Below, one piece after another: positions 7,561-17,967 of a stretch of 64,000 bases of DNA (the first letter of the stretch is position 1; each line of letters opens with the position of its first letter). The notes under the pieces were generated by a model. That model was not told where the DNA came from, ran no database searches, and saw nothing but the letters and a program-made list of their open reading frames with translations. Source of the DNA: an uncultured Chthonomonas sp. GTDB lineage: Bacteria > Armatimonadota > Chthonomonadetes > Chthonomonadales > CAJBBX01. A program made the position numbers and the translations under genes. The stretch is taken from NCBI GenBank assembly GCA_903885605.1, contig CAISJD010000158.1:36353-100352 (forward strand), written 5' to 3'.

Positions 7561-9363
7561 ATGAGCCTGTCTGGTGCCCAGATCATGCTGGAGTGCCTGC
7601 GTCGCGAGGGTGTGGCGCACGTTTTCGGCTATCCCGGCGGCGCCGTCCTGCCGATCTACGACGCCCTGTACGACTGCCACGATATCATGCACGTGCTGGT
7701 GCGCCACGAGCAGGGAGCCGCGCACATGGCTGACGGTTACGCCCGGGCCACCGGCAAGGTCGGCGTCTGCCTGGCCACCAGCGGGCCGGGCGCGACCAAT
7801 CTCGTGACCGGCATCGCCAATGCCTATATGGACTCGATCCCCATCGTGGCCATCACCGGGCAGGTGCGCACCACGGTGATCGGCAAGGACGCCTTCCAGG
7901 AGGCCGACATCACCGGGATCACCATTCCGGTCACGAAGCACAACTTCCTGGTGAAGGATGCCGCCGACCTGCCGCGCACGTTTGCCGAGGCCTTCCATGT
8001 GGCGCGCACGGGCCGTCCCGGCCCTGTCCTCGTGGACATGCCGCTGGACGTGAGCCAGCAGCGCATCGAGTGGAGCGGCGACCAGTACCCGCAGAAGGTC
8101 GATATGCCCTCCTACAGGCCCACCACGCGCGGGCACGAGGTGCAGATCAAGCGCGCGGCGGCGGCCATCGCTGCGGCGACACGCCCGGTGCTCTATGTCG
8201 GCGGCGGCGCTATCAGTTCCGGTGCGCAGGCCGAGGTGACGGAGCTTGCCGAGCGGACCAATATCCTGGTGACGACCACGCTTCTCGGCAAAGGCGCCAT
8301 CAGCGAGGCCCACCCGCTATGCATGGGCATGCTGGGCATGCACGGCACCGCATACGCCAACCATGCCGTACACAACTGCGACCTGCTGATCGCCATCGGC
8401 GCTCGGTTCGATGATCGCGTCACCGGCAAGGTGGACCGCTTCGCCCCCGGCGCCAAAGTAATCCATATCGATATCGACCCCGCTGAGATCGGCAAGGTCC
8501 GCCAGCCCGAGATCCCCATCGTGGGTGACGTCAAGACGGTGCTGCAGGTGCTGCTGAAGCATGTGGAGGCGCGCCCGGCCGGCGAGTGGAATGAGCAGAT
8601 CGAGGAGTGGCGGCAGCGGTTCCCGCTGGTCTACCCGCGCGACGGCGGGCTCTACACCGAGGCCATCGTCGAGCACATCGGCGAGGCCACGGAGTGGAAG
8701 GCCGTCATGGCCACCGACGTGGGCCAGCACCAGATGTGGGCGGCGCAGTACTTCCGAACCCGCGCCCCGCGGCAGTGGATCACGTCCGGCGGGCTCGGAA
8801 CGATGGGGTACGGGTTGCCCGCGGCCATCGGAGCGCAGTTCGCACGGCCCGACGAGCGCGTCATCTGCCTCTCCGGCGACGGCTCCTTCCAGATGTGCAC
8901 GCAGGAGCTGATGACCGCGTCGATTTATGGCCTGCCGCTCATCGTCTGCATTTCCAACAACCGGTCGCTGGGCATGGTGCGGCAGTGGCAGGAGATGTTC
9001 TACCATGAGCGCTATAGCCATGTGAACCTGGAGCAGTCACCGGACTTCGTGAAGCTGGCGGAGGCCTACAACTGCATCGGCTACCGTGTGACCACGCTGG
9101 AGGAGTTCCGTGCGGCCTTTTCGGCGGCGATGGCGCAGACCAGCCGGCCGGTGGTGATCGATTGCTCCGTGACCGGCGGCGAGAACGTCTTCCCGATGAT
9201 CCCGAGCGGGCAGACCGTGAACGAGATGCGAATGCACTCGCGCCTCGAGGAGCTCCGGTCGGCGCCGAACGCGGACCCGGAGGGCTGGTCCTACGATGAG
9301 GAAGACCAGAAGCTCAGCCAGATCGTCGATGCCGGGCACTGCGGCGCGCAGAAGGAGAACTGA
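7561..9363 (+). CDS. ilvB: Acetolactate synthase, large catalytic subunit
   Basis: TPP-dependent condensation of pyruvate with pyruvate or 2-ketobutyrate, the first common step to Val/Leu and Ile. The product is 600 residues. GYPGGAVLPIYDAL begins at residue 23, the catalytic Glu50 is in VRHEQGAAHMADGYAR, and the TPP/Mg motif SGDGSFQMCTQE lies near residue 438 with the NN end about 30 residues on (CISNN). The start is ATG 7561 (or GTG 7558 one codon earlier) after GAGAGG. Upstream in-frame starts are inside the T-box and are rejected. ilvN follows after 2 bases. FAD and TPP cofactors are expected from family knowledge. Confidence 0.97.
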   Translation: MSLSGAQIMLECLRREGVAHVFGYPGGAVLPIYDALYDCHDIMHVLVRHEQGAAHMADGYARATGKVGVCLATSGPGATNLVTGIANAYMDSIPIVAITGQVRTTVIGKDAFQEADITGITIPVTKHNFLVKDAADLPRTFAEAFHVARTGRPGPVLVDMPLDVSQQRIEWSGDQYPQKVDMPSYRPTTRGHEVQIKRAAAAIAAATRPVLYVGGGAISSGAQAEVTELAERTNILVTTTLLGKGAISEAHPLCMGMLGMHGTAYANHAVHNCDLLIAIGARFDDRVTGKVDRFAPGAKVIHIDIDPAEIGKVRQPEIPIVGDVKTVLQVLLKHVEARPAGEWNEQIEEWRQRFPLVYPRDGGLYTEAIVEHIGEATEWKAVMATDVGQHQMWAAQYFRTRAPRQWITSGGLGTMGYGLPAAIGAQFARPDERVICLSGDGSFQMCTQELMTASIYGLPLIVCISNNRSLGMVRQWQEMFYHERYSHVNLEQSPDFVKLAEAYNCIGYRVTTLEEFRAAFSAAMAQTSRPVVIDCSVTGGENVFPMIPSGQTVNEMRMHSRLEELRSAPNADPEGWSYDEEDQKLSQIVDAGHCGAQKEN

Positions 9364-9365
9364 CC

Positions 9366-9890
9366 ATGGCCCTCACGCTCTCGGGCCCTAGCTCCGTTCA
9401 GGGCCAGCAGCACATTATCACGGTGCTCGTTGAGAACCACCCGGGCGTCCTCGCCAGGGTCTCCGGCCTCTTCGCGCGGCGCGGCTACAACATCGAGTCG
9501 CTGACGGTCTCCATCACCGAGAACCCCGACGTCAGCCGCATGACGATCGTCGTCGGCGGCGACGAGCTGGTGCTGGAGCAGATCACCAAGCAGCTGAACA
9601 AGCTGATCGAGGTGATGCGCGTCGTCGACTACACCGAGTTCGCTGCGGTGGAGCGCGAACTGGCGCTCATCAAGGTGAACGCCGAGCCGCGCGATCGGGC
9701 CGAGATCATGCAGATCGTGGAGGTCTTCCGCGCCCGTATCATCGACATGGGCGAGCGGGCCTTCATCATCGAAGTGACCGGCGGGACGGACAAGATCGAT
9801 AAGATCCGCGACCTGCTGGCTCCGCACGGCATCCGCGAGATGGTGCGCACGGGCGTCATCGCCATGGCCCGCGGTTCCAGGACGGCCTGA
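9366..9890 (+). CDS. ilvN: Acetolactate synthase, small regulatory subunit
   Basis: 174 residues; confers valine feedback sensitivity on IlvB. An N-terminal ACT domain (about 18-90) opens with ITVLVENHPGVLARVSGLF and RRGYNIESLTV. The C-terminal ALS_ss_C domain includes RARIIDMGERAFIIEVTG and a Gly-rich end (MARG). Its AAGGAG ribosome site lies in the last codons of ilvB, and the gap is 2 bases, so the two subunits are translated together. Confidence 0.96.
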   Translation: MALTLSGPSSVQGQQHIITVLVENHPGVLARVSGLFARRGYNIESLTVSITENPDVSRMTIVVGGDELVLEQITKQLNKLIEVMRVVDYTEFAAVERELALIKVNAEPRDRAEIMQIVEVFRARIIDMGERAFIIEVTGGTDKIDKIRDLLAPHGIREMVRTGVIAMARGSRTA

Positions 9891-9894
9891 AGCC

Positions 9895-10251
9895 ATGGAC
9901 GATATGCGCGAACTGGTTACGGTGGAGCAAGCCACGCGCCTCTTCGTGCTTGTGGCGATCGTGCTGCCGCTCCTGGGAGCCGCCCTGGGCTCCTGGGTCG
10001 GCGCTCGTCGCGGCAACCTGCGCAGGGGCCTGGCCATCGGGCTTCTGGCCGGTCTGGCCGGTCCGGGCAACCTCGTCCTCTGGCGGATGTATAATGGCAT
10101 CACAGACCGGCTCGGCCTCGATACAGTGCGCAACCTGCTCACCAACCTCGCCCTCTTCGCCGCCATCGGCGTCGTGATTGGCGTCGCCGTGGGTTTCGTA
10201 GCGCGCCGCATGGGCACGAACGGCCAATCTGGCCGGTCGCCAGGTGCGTGA
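9895..10251 (+). CDS. Small multi-span membrane protein of unknown function
   Basis: 118 residues starting 4 bases after ilvN. Three hydrophobic segments are visible at about residues 15-35, 44-62 and 84-106, linked by short Arg-rich loops (GARRGNLRRG, VARRMG), which suggests an inner-membrane protein with positive cytoplasmic loops. Its TGA overlaps the GTG of the receiver-domain gene. The gene interrupts the ilvN-ilvC order. I do not recognise a family. Confidence 0.7.
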   Translation: MDDMRELVTVEQATRLFVLVAIVLPLLGAALGSWVGARRGNLRRGLAIGLLAGLAGPGNLVLWRMYNGITDRLGLDTVRNLLTNLALFAAIGVVIGVAVGFVARRMGTNGQSGRSPGA

Positions 10252-10679
10252 GCATGGGCAAACGAGTACTTGTCGTAGATGATGAGAAGCACATCCCGGT
10301 CCTGCTGCGCTCCGCGCTGGAGCGCGAGGGATATGAGGTCACGGTCGCCAGCGACGGACTGGAGGCGCTCCAGAAGGTCGCCGAAGAGCGGCCCGACCTG
10401 ATCGTGCTGGATGTCGCTATGCCTAACATGGATGGCTTCGAGGTGCTGCGGAGGCTCAAAGCCAGCATCACAACCTGCGCCATTCGTGTGGTCATGCTCA
10501 CCGCGCGGGACGAGGACGCCGATGTGGCCCGAGGGTGGCAGCAGGGGGCCGACGCCTACATCGTCAAGCCCTTCGTGCCTGCCGACCTCGTGGCCGTCGT
10601 GAAGAACGTGCTGGGTGATGCAGCCGCCGGCGCTGCCTCCCCGGCCGCCTGGCCGAAGCAACCGGGCGCCAAGGGCTAG
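10248..10679 (+). CDS. Stand-alone receiver-domain response regulator
   Basis: 143-residue CheY-like protein with no output domain; only an Ala/Pro-rich tail of about 20 residues follows the REC domain. Key residues are present: D11-D12 (VVDDE), phospho-acceptor D55 (VLDVAMPNMDGF), T85 (MLTARD) and K107 (YIVKPF). A GTG start at 10248 overlaps the stop of the membrane protein; ATG 10254 is an alternative two codons in. No histidine kinase is visible nearby, so its partner is elsewhere. Its place between ilvN and ilvC is unusual and its role in that operon is unknown. Confidence 0.88.
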   Translation: MSMGKRVLVVDDEKHIPVLLRSALEREGYEVTVASDGLEALQKVAEERPDLIVLDVAMPNMDGFEVLRRLKASITTCAIRVVMLTARDEDADVARGWQQGADAYIVKPFVPADLVAVVKNVLGDAAAGAASPAAWPKQPGAKG

Positions 10680-10724
10680 CCGCCGCCATTCCCGGTGGCC
10701 TATGTGATAAGAAGAGGAGAATCG

Positions 10725-11777
<1,053 letters not shown>

Positions 11778-11872
11778 GGGATCGCACGTGCCGGCGCCTG
11801 AGGGCGCCCGGTGTCGTACCGGCCGGTTCGCCGAACCAGGCGGCCGGCCGGATTGCTTATGGGGTAACACCA

Positions 11873-13420
11873 ATGTCCAGCAGAATCCACATCTTCGATA
11901 CCACGCTCCGCGACGGCGAGCAGTCTCCCGGCGCCTCGCTGAACGTGCCGGAGAAGATCGAGATCGCGCGGCAGCTTGAGCGTCTCGGGGTCGATATCAT
12001 CGAAGCCGGTTTCCCGATCTCTTCGCCGGGTGATTTCCACGCGGTGGAGGAGGTGTCGCGGGTCGTCCAGAACGCCGTCGTCTGCGGCCTGACGCGGGCG
12101 CGCGAGAAGGACATCGACGTGGCGGCCGATGCCCTCAAGTCGGCCCGCCGCCCGCGCATCCACACCGGCCTGGGCGTCTCGGACAACCATCTCCGATTCA
12201 AGCTGAAGATGAGCCGCGAGGAAGCGCTGGCCATGGGCGTGGCCGCCGTGAAGCACGCGCGTAAGTACGTCGAGGATGTGGAGTACTTCCTGGAGGACTC
12301 CGGCCGCGCCGATATCGACTACCTCTGCCTCGTTGTCGAGCGGGTCATCGAGGCCGGCGCCACGGTGATCAACGTGCCCGATACCACGGGCTACGCCCTG
12401 CCGCACGAGTTCGCGGGCCGCATCCGCGCGATCATGAACCGGGTACCCAACGTCGACAGGGCGATCATCTCCGTCCACTGCCACGATGACCTGGGCCTCG
12501 CGGTCGCGAACTCGCTCGAGTGCGTGCTGGCCGGCGCCCGGCAGGTCGAGTGCACCATCAACGGCATCGGTGAGCGCGCGGGCAATACGAGCCTCGAAGA
12601 GATCGTCATGGCCATCAAGGTCCGAGCCGACCTCCTCGACGCCGACACCGGGATCGTGACGCAGGAGATTTACAAGACCAGCCGCCTGGTCTCCAACCTC
12701 ACGGGCATCTTGGTTCAGCCCAACAAGGCCATCGTCGGGGCCAACGCCTTCGCGCACTCCTCGGGCATCCACCAGGACGGCGTACTGAAGGAGCGGAGCA
12801 CCTACGAGGTGATCGATCCGCAGGACGTGGGCATCCACGAGAGCAAGATCGTCCTCACGGCGCGCTCGGGCAGGCACGCGCTGGTGCACCGGATCAGCGA
12901 ACTGGGCTACCACCTAGCGGACGACAAACTGGAGCGCGTCTACGAGCGCTTCCTGGAGGTGGCCGACCGCAAGAAGACCGTGTATGACGAGGATCTGGAG
13001 GCCATTGTGGCCGACGAGACCTCGGCCATCATGGTCAGCTACGAGATGCAGCAGGTGCAGGTCTGCTGTGGCGATAACAGCATCCCCACCGCCACCGTGG
13101 TGCTCAAGGGGCCGGATGGCGTCGTCGTAACGGACTCCGACCATGGCACCGGTCCCGTGGATGCGATCTACCGCGCCGTGAACCGCATCGTGAAGTACCG
13201 CAATGAGCTGATCGAGTTCTCGATCCAGTCAGTCACCGAGGGTATCGACGCACTGGCCGAGGTGACCATCCGCATCCGGCGGGATCACGACATCTACACC
13301 GGCCGCGCCGCGCACTCCGACATCTGCGTGGCCAGCGCCCGCGCCTATCTGCACGCCCTGAACCGGCTGATCGAGCGAGTGGGCAGCACGTCGCCCGCCG
13401 AGGCGCTGGACCAGGTCTAG
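11873..13420 (+). CDS. leuA: 2-isopropylmalate synthase
   Basis: Condenses acetyl-CoA with 2-ketoisovalerate, the first committed step of leucine synthesis. The product is 515 residues. The catalytic barrel begins [13 protein letters not shown] (residues 8-20). [17 protein letters not shown] holds the metal-binding His-x-His near 200, and [16 protein letters not shown] is the second family signature. The C-terminal LeuA dimer domain (about 370-510) is the leucine-sensing part. The start ATG 11873 lies 95 bases after ilvC and has only a weak ribosome site; a much longer open frame upstream is out-of-frame ilvC sequence. CimA downstream is a separate paralogue. Confidence 0.96.
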   Translation: MSSRIHIFDTTLRDGEQSPGASLNVPEKIEIARQLERLGVDIIEAGFPISSPGDFHAVEEVSRVVQNAVVCGLTRAREKDIDVAADALKSARRPRIHTGLGVSDNHLRFKLKMSREEALAMGVAAVKHARKYVEDVEYFLEDSGRADIDYLCLVVERVIEAGATVINVPDTTGYALPHEFAGRIRAIMNRVPNVDRAIISVHCHDDLGLAVANSLECVLAGARQVECTINGIGERAGNTSLEEIVMAIKVRADLLDADTGIVTQEIYKTSRLVSNLTGILVQPNKAIVGANAFAHSSGIHQDGVLKERSTYEVIDPQDVGIHESKIVLTARSGRHALVHRISELGYHLADDKLERVYERFLEVADRKKTVYDEDLEAIVADETSAIMVSYEMQQVQVCCGDNSIPTATVVLKGPDGVVVTDSDHGTGPVDAIYRAVNRIVKYRNELIEFSIQSVTEGIDALAEVTIRIRRDHDIYTGRAAHSDICVASARAYLHALNRLIERVGSTSPAEALDQV

Positions 13421-13449
13421 CGACTGAACCCGACAACGAGGTGATGCCC

Positions 13450-14859
13450 GTGGCTGAACCACTAACGCTCTTCGACAAGATCTGGCGGACCCACGTGGTC
13501 CGCCAGGCGTCCGGCGAGCCCGCGACGCTCTACATCGACCTGCACCTGGTGCATGAGGTCACGTCGGCCCAGGCGTTCGACGGCCTGCGGCTGGCCGGGC
13601 GCAAGGTCCGCAGGCCGGACCTGACGCTGGCCACCATGGACCACAACATCCCGACCACCGACCGGTCCGTGCCCGTGGCAGACCCCATCAGCGCCCGTCA
13701 GATGGACGTGCTGGAGGCCAATTGCCGCGAGTTCGGCGTTGAGCTGCTCGGCCTCCACCACCCGCTCCAGGGCGTGGTGCATATCGTGGGACCGGAACTC
13801 GGGCTGACGCAGCCGGGCATGACCGTCGTCTGCGGCGACAGCCACACCGCCACGCACGGAGCCTTCGGGGCGCTGGCCTTCGGCATCGGCACCTCCGAGG
13901 TGGAGCACGTGCTGGCCACGCAGTGCCTGCCCCAGTCGCGGCCGAAGACGATGCTCATCGAGCTTCAGGGCGACGCCGCGCCGGGCGTCACAGCGAAGGA
14001 CATCATCCTGGCCGTCATCGGGCGCATCGGCACCGACGGCGCCACGGGCCATGTCGTCGAGTATGCCGGCCCGGCCATTCGCGCCCTCTCCATGGAGGGC
14101 CGCATGACCGTCTGCAATATGTCCATCGAGGCAGGCGCCCGAGCCGGCATGATCGCGCCGGACGAGACCACGTTCGCCTACCTCAAGGGGCGGGCCTGTG
14201 CGCCCTCCGGCGCGGACTGGGATCGCGCAGTGGAGGCCTGGCGGCTCCTGGCCGGCGATCCCGGCGCCCGGTTCGACACGGTGGTCACGCTCAACGCCGC
14301 CGATCTGGCGCCGCACGTCACCTGGGGCACCAACCCCGGCCAGAGCGTGCCGGTCACCGGTTGTGTGCCCGACCCCGCCGCCATCGCCGATCCATCCGCG
14401 GCGTCTGCCGCCGAGCACGCTTTGAGGTACATGGCCCTTCAGCCGGGCACGCCGATCAAGGAGATCACCGTTAACCGCGTCTTCATCGGCTCCTGCACCA
14501 ACGGGCGCATCGAGGACCTTCGCGCCGCCGCCCGGGTAGCCGAGGGGCGCAAGGTGAGCGCCTCCGTGGAGGCCCTGGTCGTTCCCGGCTCCGGCATGGT
14601 GAAGCGCCAGGCCGAGGAGGAGGGGCTCGACCGCATCTTCAAGGCCGCGGGCTTCCAGTGGCGCGAACCCGGATGCTCCATGTGCCTTGGCATGAACGCC
14701 GACATCCTCTCGCCCGGCGACCGTTGCGCCTCGACCTCGAACCGCAACTTCGAGGGTCGGCAGGGCAAGGGCGGACGCACACACCTGGTGAGCCCGGAGA
14801 TGGCCGCCGCAGCCGCCATCGAGGGGCGCTTCGTGGACGTGCGCGGCTGGCCGGCATAG
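13450..14859 (+). CDS. leuC: 3-isopropylmalate dehydratase, large subunit
   Basis: Aconitase-family subunit carrying the 4Fe-4S cluster; isomerises 2- to 3-isopropylmalate with LeuD and probably also citramalate. The product is 469 residues, bacterial type. Cluster ligands are the Cys in [11 protein letters not shown] and the pair in [22 protein letters not shown] and the end ...[17 protein letters not shown] match the family. I chose GTG 13450 ([12 protein letters not shown]) because CGAGG at 13437-13441 gives 8-base spacing and the N-terminus aligns with known LeuC; GTG 13441 or ATG 13444 would lie on top of the ribosome site. Confidence 0.95.
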   Translation: MAEPLTLFDKIWRTHVVRQASGEPATLYIDLHLVHEVTSAQAFDGLRLAGRKVRRPDLTLATMDHNIPTTDRSVPVADPISARQMDVLEANCREFGVELLGLHHPLQGVVHIVGPELGLTQPGMTVVCGDSHTATHGAFGALAFGIGTSEVEHVLATQCLPQSRPKTMLIELQGDAAPGVTAKDIILAVIGRIGTDGATGHVVEYAGPAIRALSMEGRMTVCNMSIEAGARAGMIAPDETTFAYLKGRACAPSGADWDRAVEAWRLLAGDPGARFDTVVTLNAADLAPHVTWGTNPGQSVPVTGCVPDPAAIADPSAASAAEHALRYMALQPGTPIKEITVNRVFIGSCTNGRIEDLRAAARVAEGRKVSASVEALVVPGSGMVKRQAEEEGLDRIFKAAGFQWREPGCSMCLGMNADILSPGDRCASTSNRNFEGRQGKGGRTHLVSPEMAAAAAIEGRFVDVRGWPA

Positions 14860-14869
14860 AGGAGCGCAT

Positions 14870-15490
14870 ATGGAACCATTCATCCGCATGACCGGCATCG
14901 CGGCGCCGCTGGATCGCGCCAACGTGGACACCGACCAGATCATTCCGAAGCAGTTCCTCAAGCGCGTGGAGCGGACGGGCTTCGGCGAGTTCCTCTTCTT
15001 CGACTGGCGCTACCTGGCGGACGGTTCGCCCAACCCGGACTTCACCTTGAACGCGCCGGCCTACCGCGGTGCGTCGGTCCTGGTGGCGGGCCGCAACTTC
15101 GGCAGCGGATCCTCGCGCGAGCATGCGCCCTGGGCGCTGCTGGAGTACGGCTTCCGGGCCATCATCGCACCGTCATTTGCTGACATCTTCTACAACAACT
15201 GCTTCCAGAACGGTGTGCTGCCGGTGGTCCTGCCGGAGCCGGCGGTCCAGGCCATCATGGCCCGCACCACCGAGGAGCCGGGCTGGAGCCTTACCGTGGA
15301 CCTGGAGACCCAGACGGTCTCCAGCGCCGACGGCATGTCGGAGCGCTTCGAGGTGGACGCCCACCGGCGCTACTGCATGCTCAACGGCCTGGACAGCGTG
15401 GGCCTGACGCTGCTCCACGCCGACGCCATCGACCGCTACGAGCGGGAGCGCCCGACGTGGAAGCCACGGGTCAAGCTGCCGGCCAGCTGA
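14870..15490 (+). CDS. leuD: 3-isopropylmalate dehydratase, small subunit
   Basis: 206-residue partner of LeuC carrying the swivel domain. Motifs are [15 protein letters not shown] and [15 protein letters not shown], plus [16 protein letters not shown]. The size is the E. coli type, matching a 470-residue LeuC rather than the short archaeal pair. It starts 10 bases after leuC behind AGAGGAG. In a genome with CimA this enzyme is expected to process citramalate as well. leuB is not in the window. Confidence 0.96.
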   Translation: MEPFIRMTGIAAPLDRANVDTDQIIPKQFLKRVERTGFGEFLFFDWRYLADGSPNPDFTLNAPAYRGASVLVAGRNFGSGSSREHAPWALLEYGFRAIIAPSFADIFYNNCFQNGVLPVVLPEPAVQAIMARTTEEPGWSLTVDLETQTVSSADGMSERFEVDAHRRYCMLNGLDSVGLTLLHADAIDRYERERPTWKPRVKLPAS

Positions 15491-15498
15491 CGGGGCCG

Positions 15499-15993
15499 GT
15501 GGAAGTCCGGCCGGCGCGTGCGGGGGACATTCCCGGTATGACGGACCTGTGGGGCCTGATGATGGCCGAGCATCGGGCGCTGGACCCGCGCCTGCGGTTC
15601 GCGGCCGGTGCGCCCCAGGCGGCGGCCAGGCAGATGCGCGGCAGCCTGCGTGACCGGGACACGGCTCTGCTGGTGGCCGAGGCCGCCGGCCGCGTCGTGG
15701 GGTATGTGCTGGCGTACCGGCAGCAGAGGCCGCCCGTGGCGCCGCTCGGGGATTTCGCGTTCGTGGCGGAGCTCTTCGTACACCCGGAGTTCCGGCGCGC
15801 CGGCGTCGGCACACGGCTTGTGCGCGCCGCCATGGAGGCGCTCCGGGGCCGGGGCGCACGCTCGTTTGAGCTGCTGGCGTCTCACGCCAACGCGGCCGCG
15901 GTGGGCTTCTGGCGCTCGCTGGGCTTCTCGGACTATATGCTGCTGCTCCGGGCCGACCTGCCGGGAGCCGACGGGGAAGGGGATCGACCATGA
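15499..15993 (+). CDS. GNAT-family N-acetyltransferase
   Basis: 164 residues. A typical GNAT core is seen: N-terminal VRPARAGDIPGMTDLW, the central strand VAELFVHPEFRRAGVGTRLV with the acetyl-CoA pyrophosphate loop (RRAGVGT), and the C-terminal NAAAVGFWRSLGF. The acceptor substrate is unknown. GTG 15499 gives a canonical N-terminus; GTG 15457 would add 14 residues and overlap leuD by 34 bases. The TGA overlaps the ATG of the P-II gene, so the two are translationally coupled. It may modify an amino acid or protein in this operon, but nothing in the sequence says which. Confidence 0.85.
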   Translation: MEVRPARAGDIPGMTDLWGLMMAEHRALDPRLRFAAGAPQAAARQMRGSLRDRDTALLVAEAAGRVVGYVLAYRQQRPPVAPLGDFAFVAELFVHPEFRRAGVGTRLVRAAMEALRGRGARSFELLASHANAAAVGFWRSLGFSDYMLLLRADLPGADGEGDRP

Positions 15994-16328
15994 AGCGCGT
16001 CGAATGCGTCATTCGGCCGACCAAGATCGACGAGGTCAAGGAGGCGCTCATCGCTGTGGGCGTCACGGGCATGACCGTCACGGATGTCCGAGGCTACGGG
16101 CGGCAGCGTGGGCGCACCGAGAAGTACCGGGGCAACACATATATTGTGAATCTGCTCCCGAAGGTGAAGATCGAGTTCGTCGTCGCCGATTCCCTCGTGG
16201 ACGCCGCCATGGAGGCCGCGTTGGAGGCCGCCCGCACCGGCGAGATCGGCGACGGCAAGGTGTTTGTTTCGGCGGTGGAGGATGCCGTCCGCATCCGCAC
16301 CGGCGACCGGGGCGAGAGCGCCCTCTAG
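15990..16328 (+). CDS. glnB: P-II nitrogen regulatory protein
   Basis: Trimeric sensor of ATP/ADP and 2-oxoglutarate, which controls partner proteins through its T-loop. The 112 residues match the family length. The T-loop VRGYGRQRGRTEKYRG keeps Tyr46 and Tyr51, the latter being the usual uridylylation/adenylylation site. The following LLPKVKIEF, the B-loop TGEIGDGKVFV and the C-loop RIRTGDRGESAL are conserved. No amtB or glnA is adjacent. Instead it lies between leuD/GNAT and cimA in the T-box operon, which suggests a link between nitrogen status and branched-chain synthesis. GlnB versus GlnK cannot be decided. Confidence 0.93.
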   Translation: MKRVECVIRPTKIDEVKEALIAVGVTGMTVTDVRGYGRQRGRTEKYRGNTYIVNLLPKVKIEFVVADSLVDAAMEAALEAARTGEIGDGKVFVSAVEDAVRIRTGDRGESAL

Positions 16329-16368
16329 TCCCGGCGGCCCCGTGGCCGCGACGGAAGGTGGTAAGCGT

Positions 16369-17967
16369 TTGGCCGACCGCGTCACGATCTACGATACGAC
16401 CCTCCGCGACGGCTCGCAGGGCGAGGGGATCAGCTTTTCCATCGAGGACAAGCTGCGCATCGCCCACAAGCTGGACGAGTTCGGCGTCGACTACGTGGAG
16501 GCCGGCTGGCCCGGCTCCAACCCGAAGGACGACGAGCTCTTTCAGCGCCTGGCGGGGGCTCCGTTGACCAGGGCGCGTCTGGCCGCGTTCGGCAGCACCC
16601 GCCGCCCCAGGACCCCCGCCAATGAGGACCCCACCCTCCTGAGCCTCGTGCGCGCCTCGGCTCCGGTCTGCACCATCTTCGGCAAGTCGTGGGATATGCA
16701 CGTCACCCACGCCCTGAAGGTAAGCCTGGCCGAGAACCTGGAGATGATCGCCGACTCGGTGGCCTACCTGCGCGGGCATGTCGACGAGGTGGTCTACGAT
16801 GCCGAGCACTTCTTCGACGGCTACAAGCGCAACCCCGATTACGCGATGCGTACCCTTGCAGCCGCCCACAAGGCAGGCGCGTCGGCGCTGGTGCTCTGCG
16901 ACACGAATGGCGGATGCCTCCCGCACGAGGTGGCCGAAATCACCGAGGCCGTGGTGGCCCGGTTCGGAGGCATCGTGGGCATCCACACGCACGACGACTC
17001 CGGGTGCGGCGTGGCGAACGCTCTGGCAGCGGTTCGGAGCGGCGCCCGGCACGTGCAGGGGACCATCAACGGTTACGGAGAGCGGTGCGGCAACGCGAAC
17101 CTCTGCGTCGTGGCGCCCAATCTGCGGCTCAAGCTGGGCATGGAGTGCCTGGAGCCCGACGCGCTGCAGCATCTGACCGGCCTCTCGCAGTATATCGACG
17201 AGGTGGCCAACCTGTCGCCGACCGGCCGGCAGCCCTACGTCGGCAAGAGCGCCTTCGCCCACAAGGCCGGCGTGCATGTGGACGCCGTGCTGAAGCACCG
17301 CGCCACGTATGAGCACATCGATCCCGAGCAGGTGGGCAACTCCCGGCGGATGCTCGTGTCGGAGCTGTCCGGCGGCAGCATGGTCGTCAACAAGGCGGCC
17401 GAGCGGCATATCGACCTCCAGAAGAAGTCGCCCGAAACGCGCCACCTGTTGCGCCGGGTCGCCGACATGGAGAAGGACGGCTACTCCTTCGAGGGCGCCG
17501 AGGCCTCCTTCGAGCTGCTGCTGATGAACGCCATCGGCACCTACCGCAGCCTCGTGGAGATCAGCGGCTTCCGCGTCATCGTCGAGAAGCGCAAGGGCGA
17601 GGAACCCACCACGGAGGCGACCATCAAGCTCTCGGTCGACGGCCTGCAGCGGCTCACCGTGGCCGAGGGCGACGGTCCCGTCCATGCGCTGGATACCGCG
17701 CTTCGCAAGGCGCTGCTGGAGTTCTATCCACAGCTGGAGGGCATCTGGCTTACGGACTTCAAGGTCCGCGTCGTCAACGTTCGCGCGGGTACCGCCGCAC
17801 GGGTCCGGGCCATCGTGGACTCCTCCAACGGCGATACCACGTGGAGCACCGTGGGCGTCTCGCACAACATGGTGGAGGCCGGCTGGCACGCACTGCTGGA
17901 CGGCATCATCTACGGCCTGCTTCGCGCCGGTGTGCAGCCATACAGCGCCGCCGGCGAGGGCGCTTAG
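16369..17967 (+). CDS. cimA: (R)-citramalate synthase
   Basis: Condenses acetyl-CoA with pyruvate to citramalate, giving 2-ketobutyrate for isoleucine without threonine deaminase. The product is 532 residues, the CimA length. YDTTLRDGSQGEGISFS at residues 7-23 is diagnostic; LeuA here has GEQSPG instead. VGIHTHDDSGCGVAN holds the metal-binding His-x-His, then GTINGYGERCGNANL. The C-terminal LeuA-dimer-like domain (about 390-520) probably senses isoleucine. The start is TTG 16369 with a GGAAGG-type site at 16353; GTG 16342 is an alternative adding 9 residues. Homocitrate synthase is a less likely reading. The next gene follows with no gap. Confidence 0.93.
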   Translation: MADRVTIYDTTLRDGSQGEGISFSIEDKLRIAHKLDEFGVDYVEAGWPGSNPKDDELFQRLAGAPLTRARLAAFGSTRRPRTPANEDPTLLSLVRASAPVCTIFGKSWDMHVTHALKVSLAENLEMIADSVAYLRGHVDEVVYDAEHFFDGYKRNPDYAMRTLAAAHKAGASALVLCDTNGGCLPHEVAEITEAVVARFGGIVGIHTHDDSGCGVANALAAVRSGARHVQGTINGYGERCGNANLCVVAPNLRLKLGMECLEPDALQHLTGLSQYIDEVANLSPTGRQPYVGKSAFAHKAGVHVDAVLKHRATYEHIDPEQVGNSRRMLVSELSGGSMVVNKAAERHIDLQKKSPETRHLLRRVADMEKDGYSFEGAEASFELLLMNAIGTYRSLVEISGFRVIVEKRKGEEPTTEATIKLSVDGLQRLTVAEGDGPVHALDTALRKALLEFYPQLEGIWLTDFKVRVVNVRAGTAARVRAIVDSSNGDTTWSTVGVSHNMVEAGWHALLDGIIYGLLRAGVQPYSAAGEGA

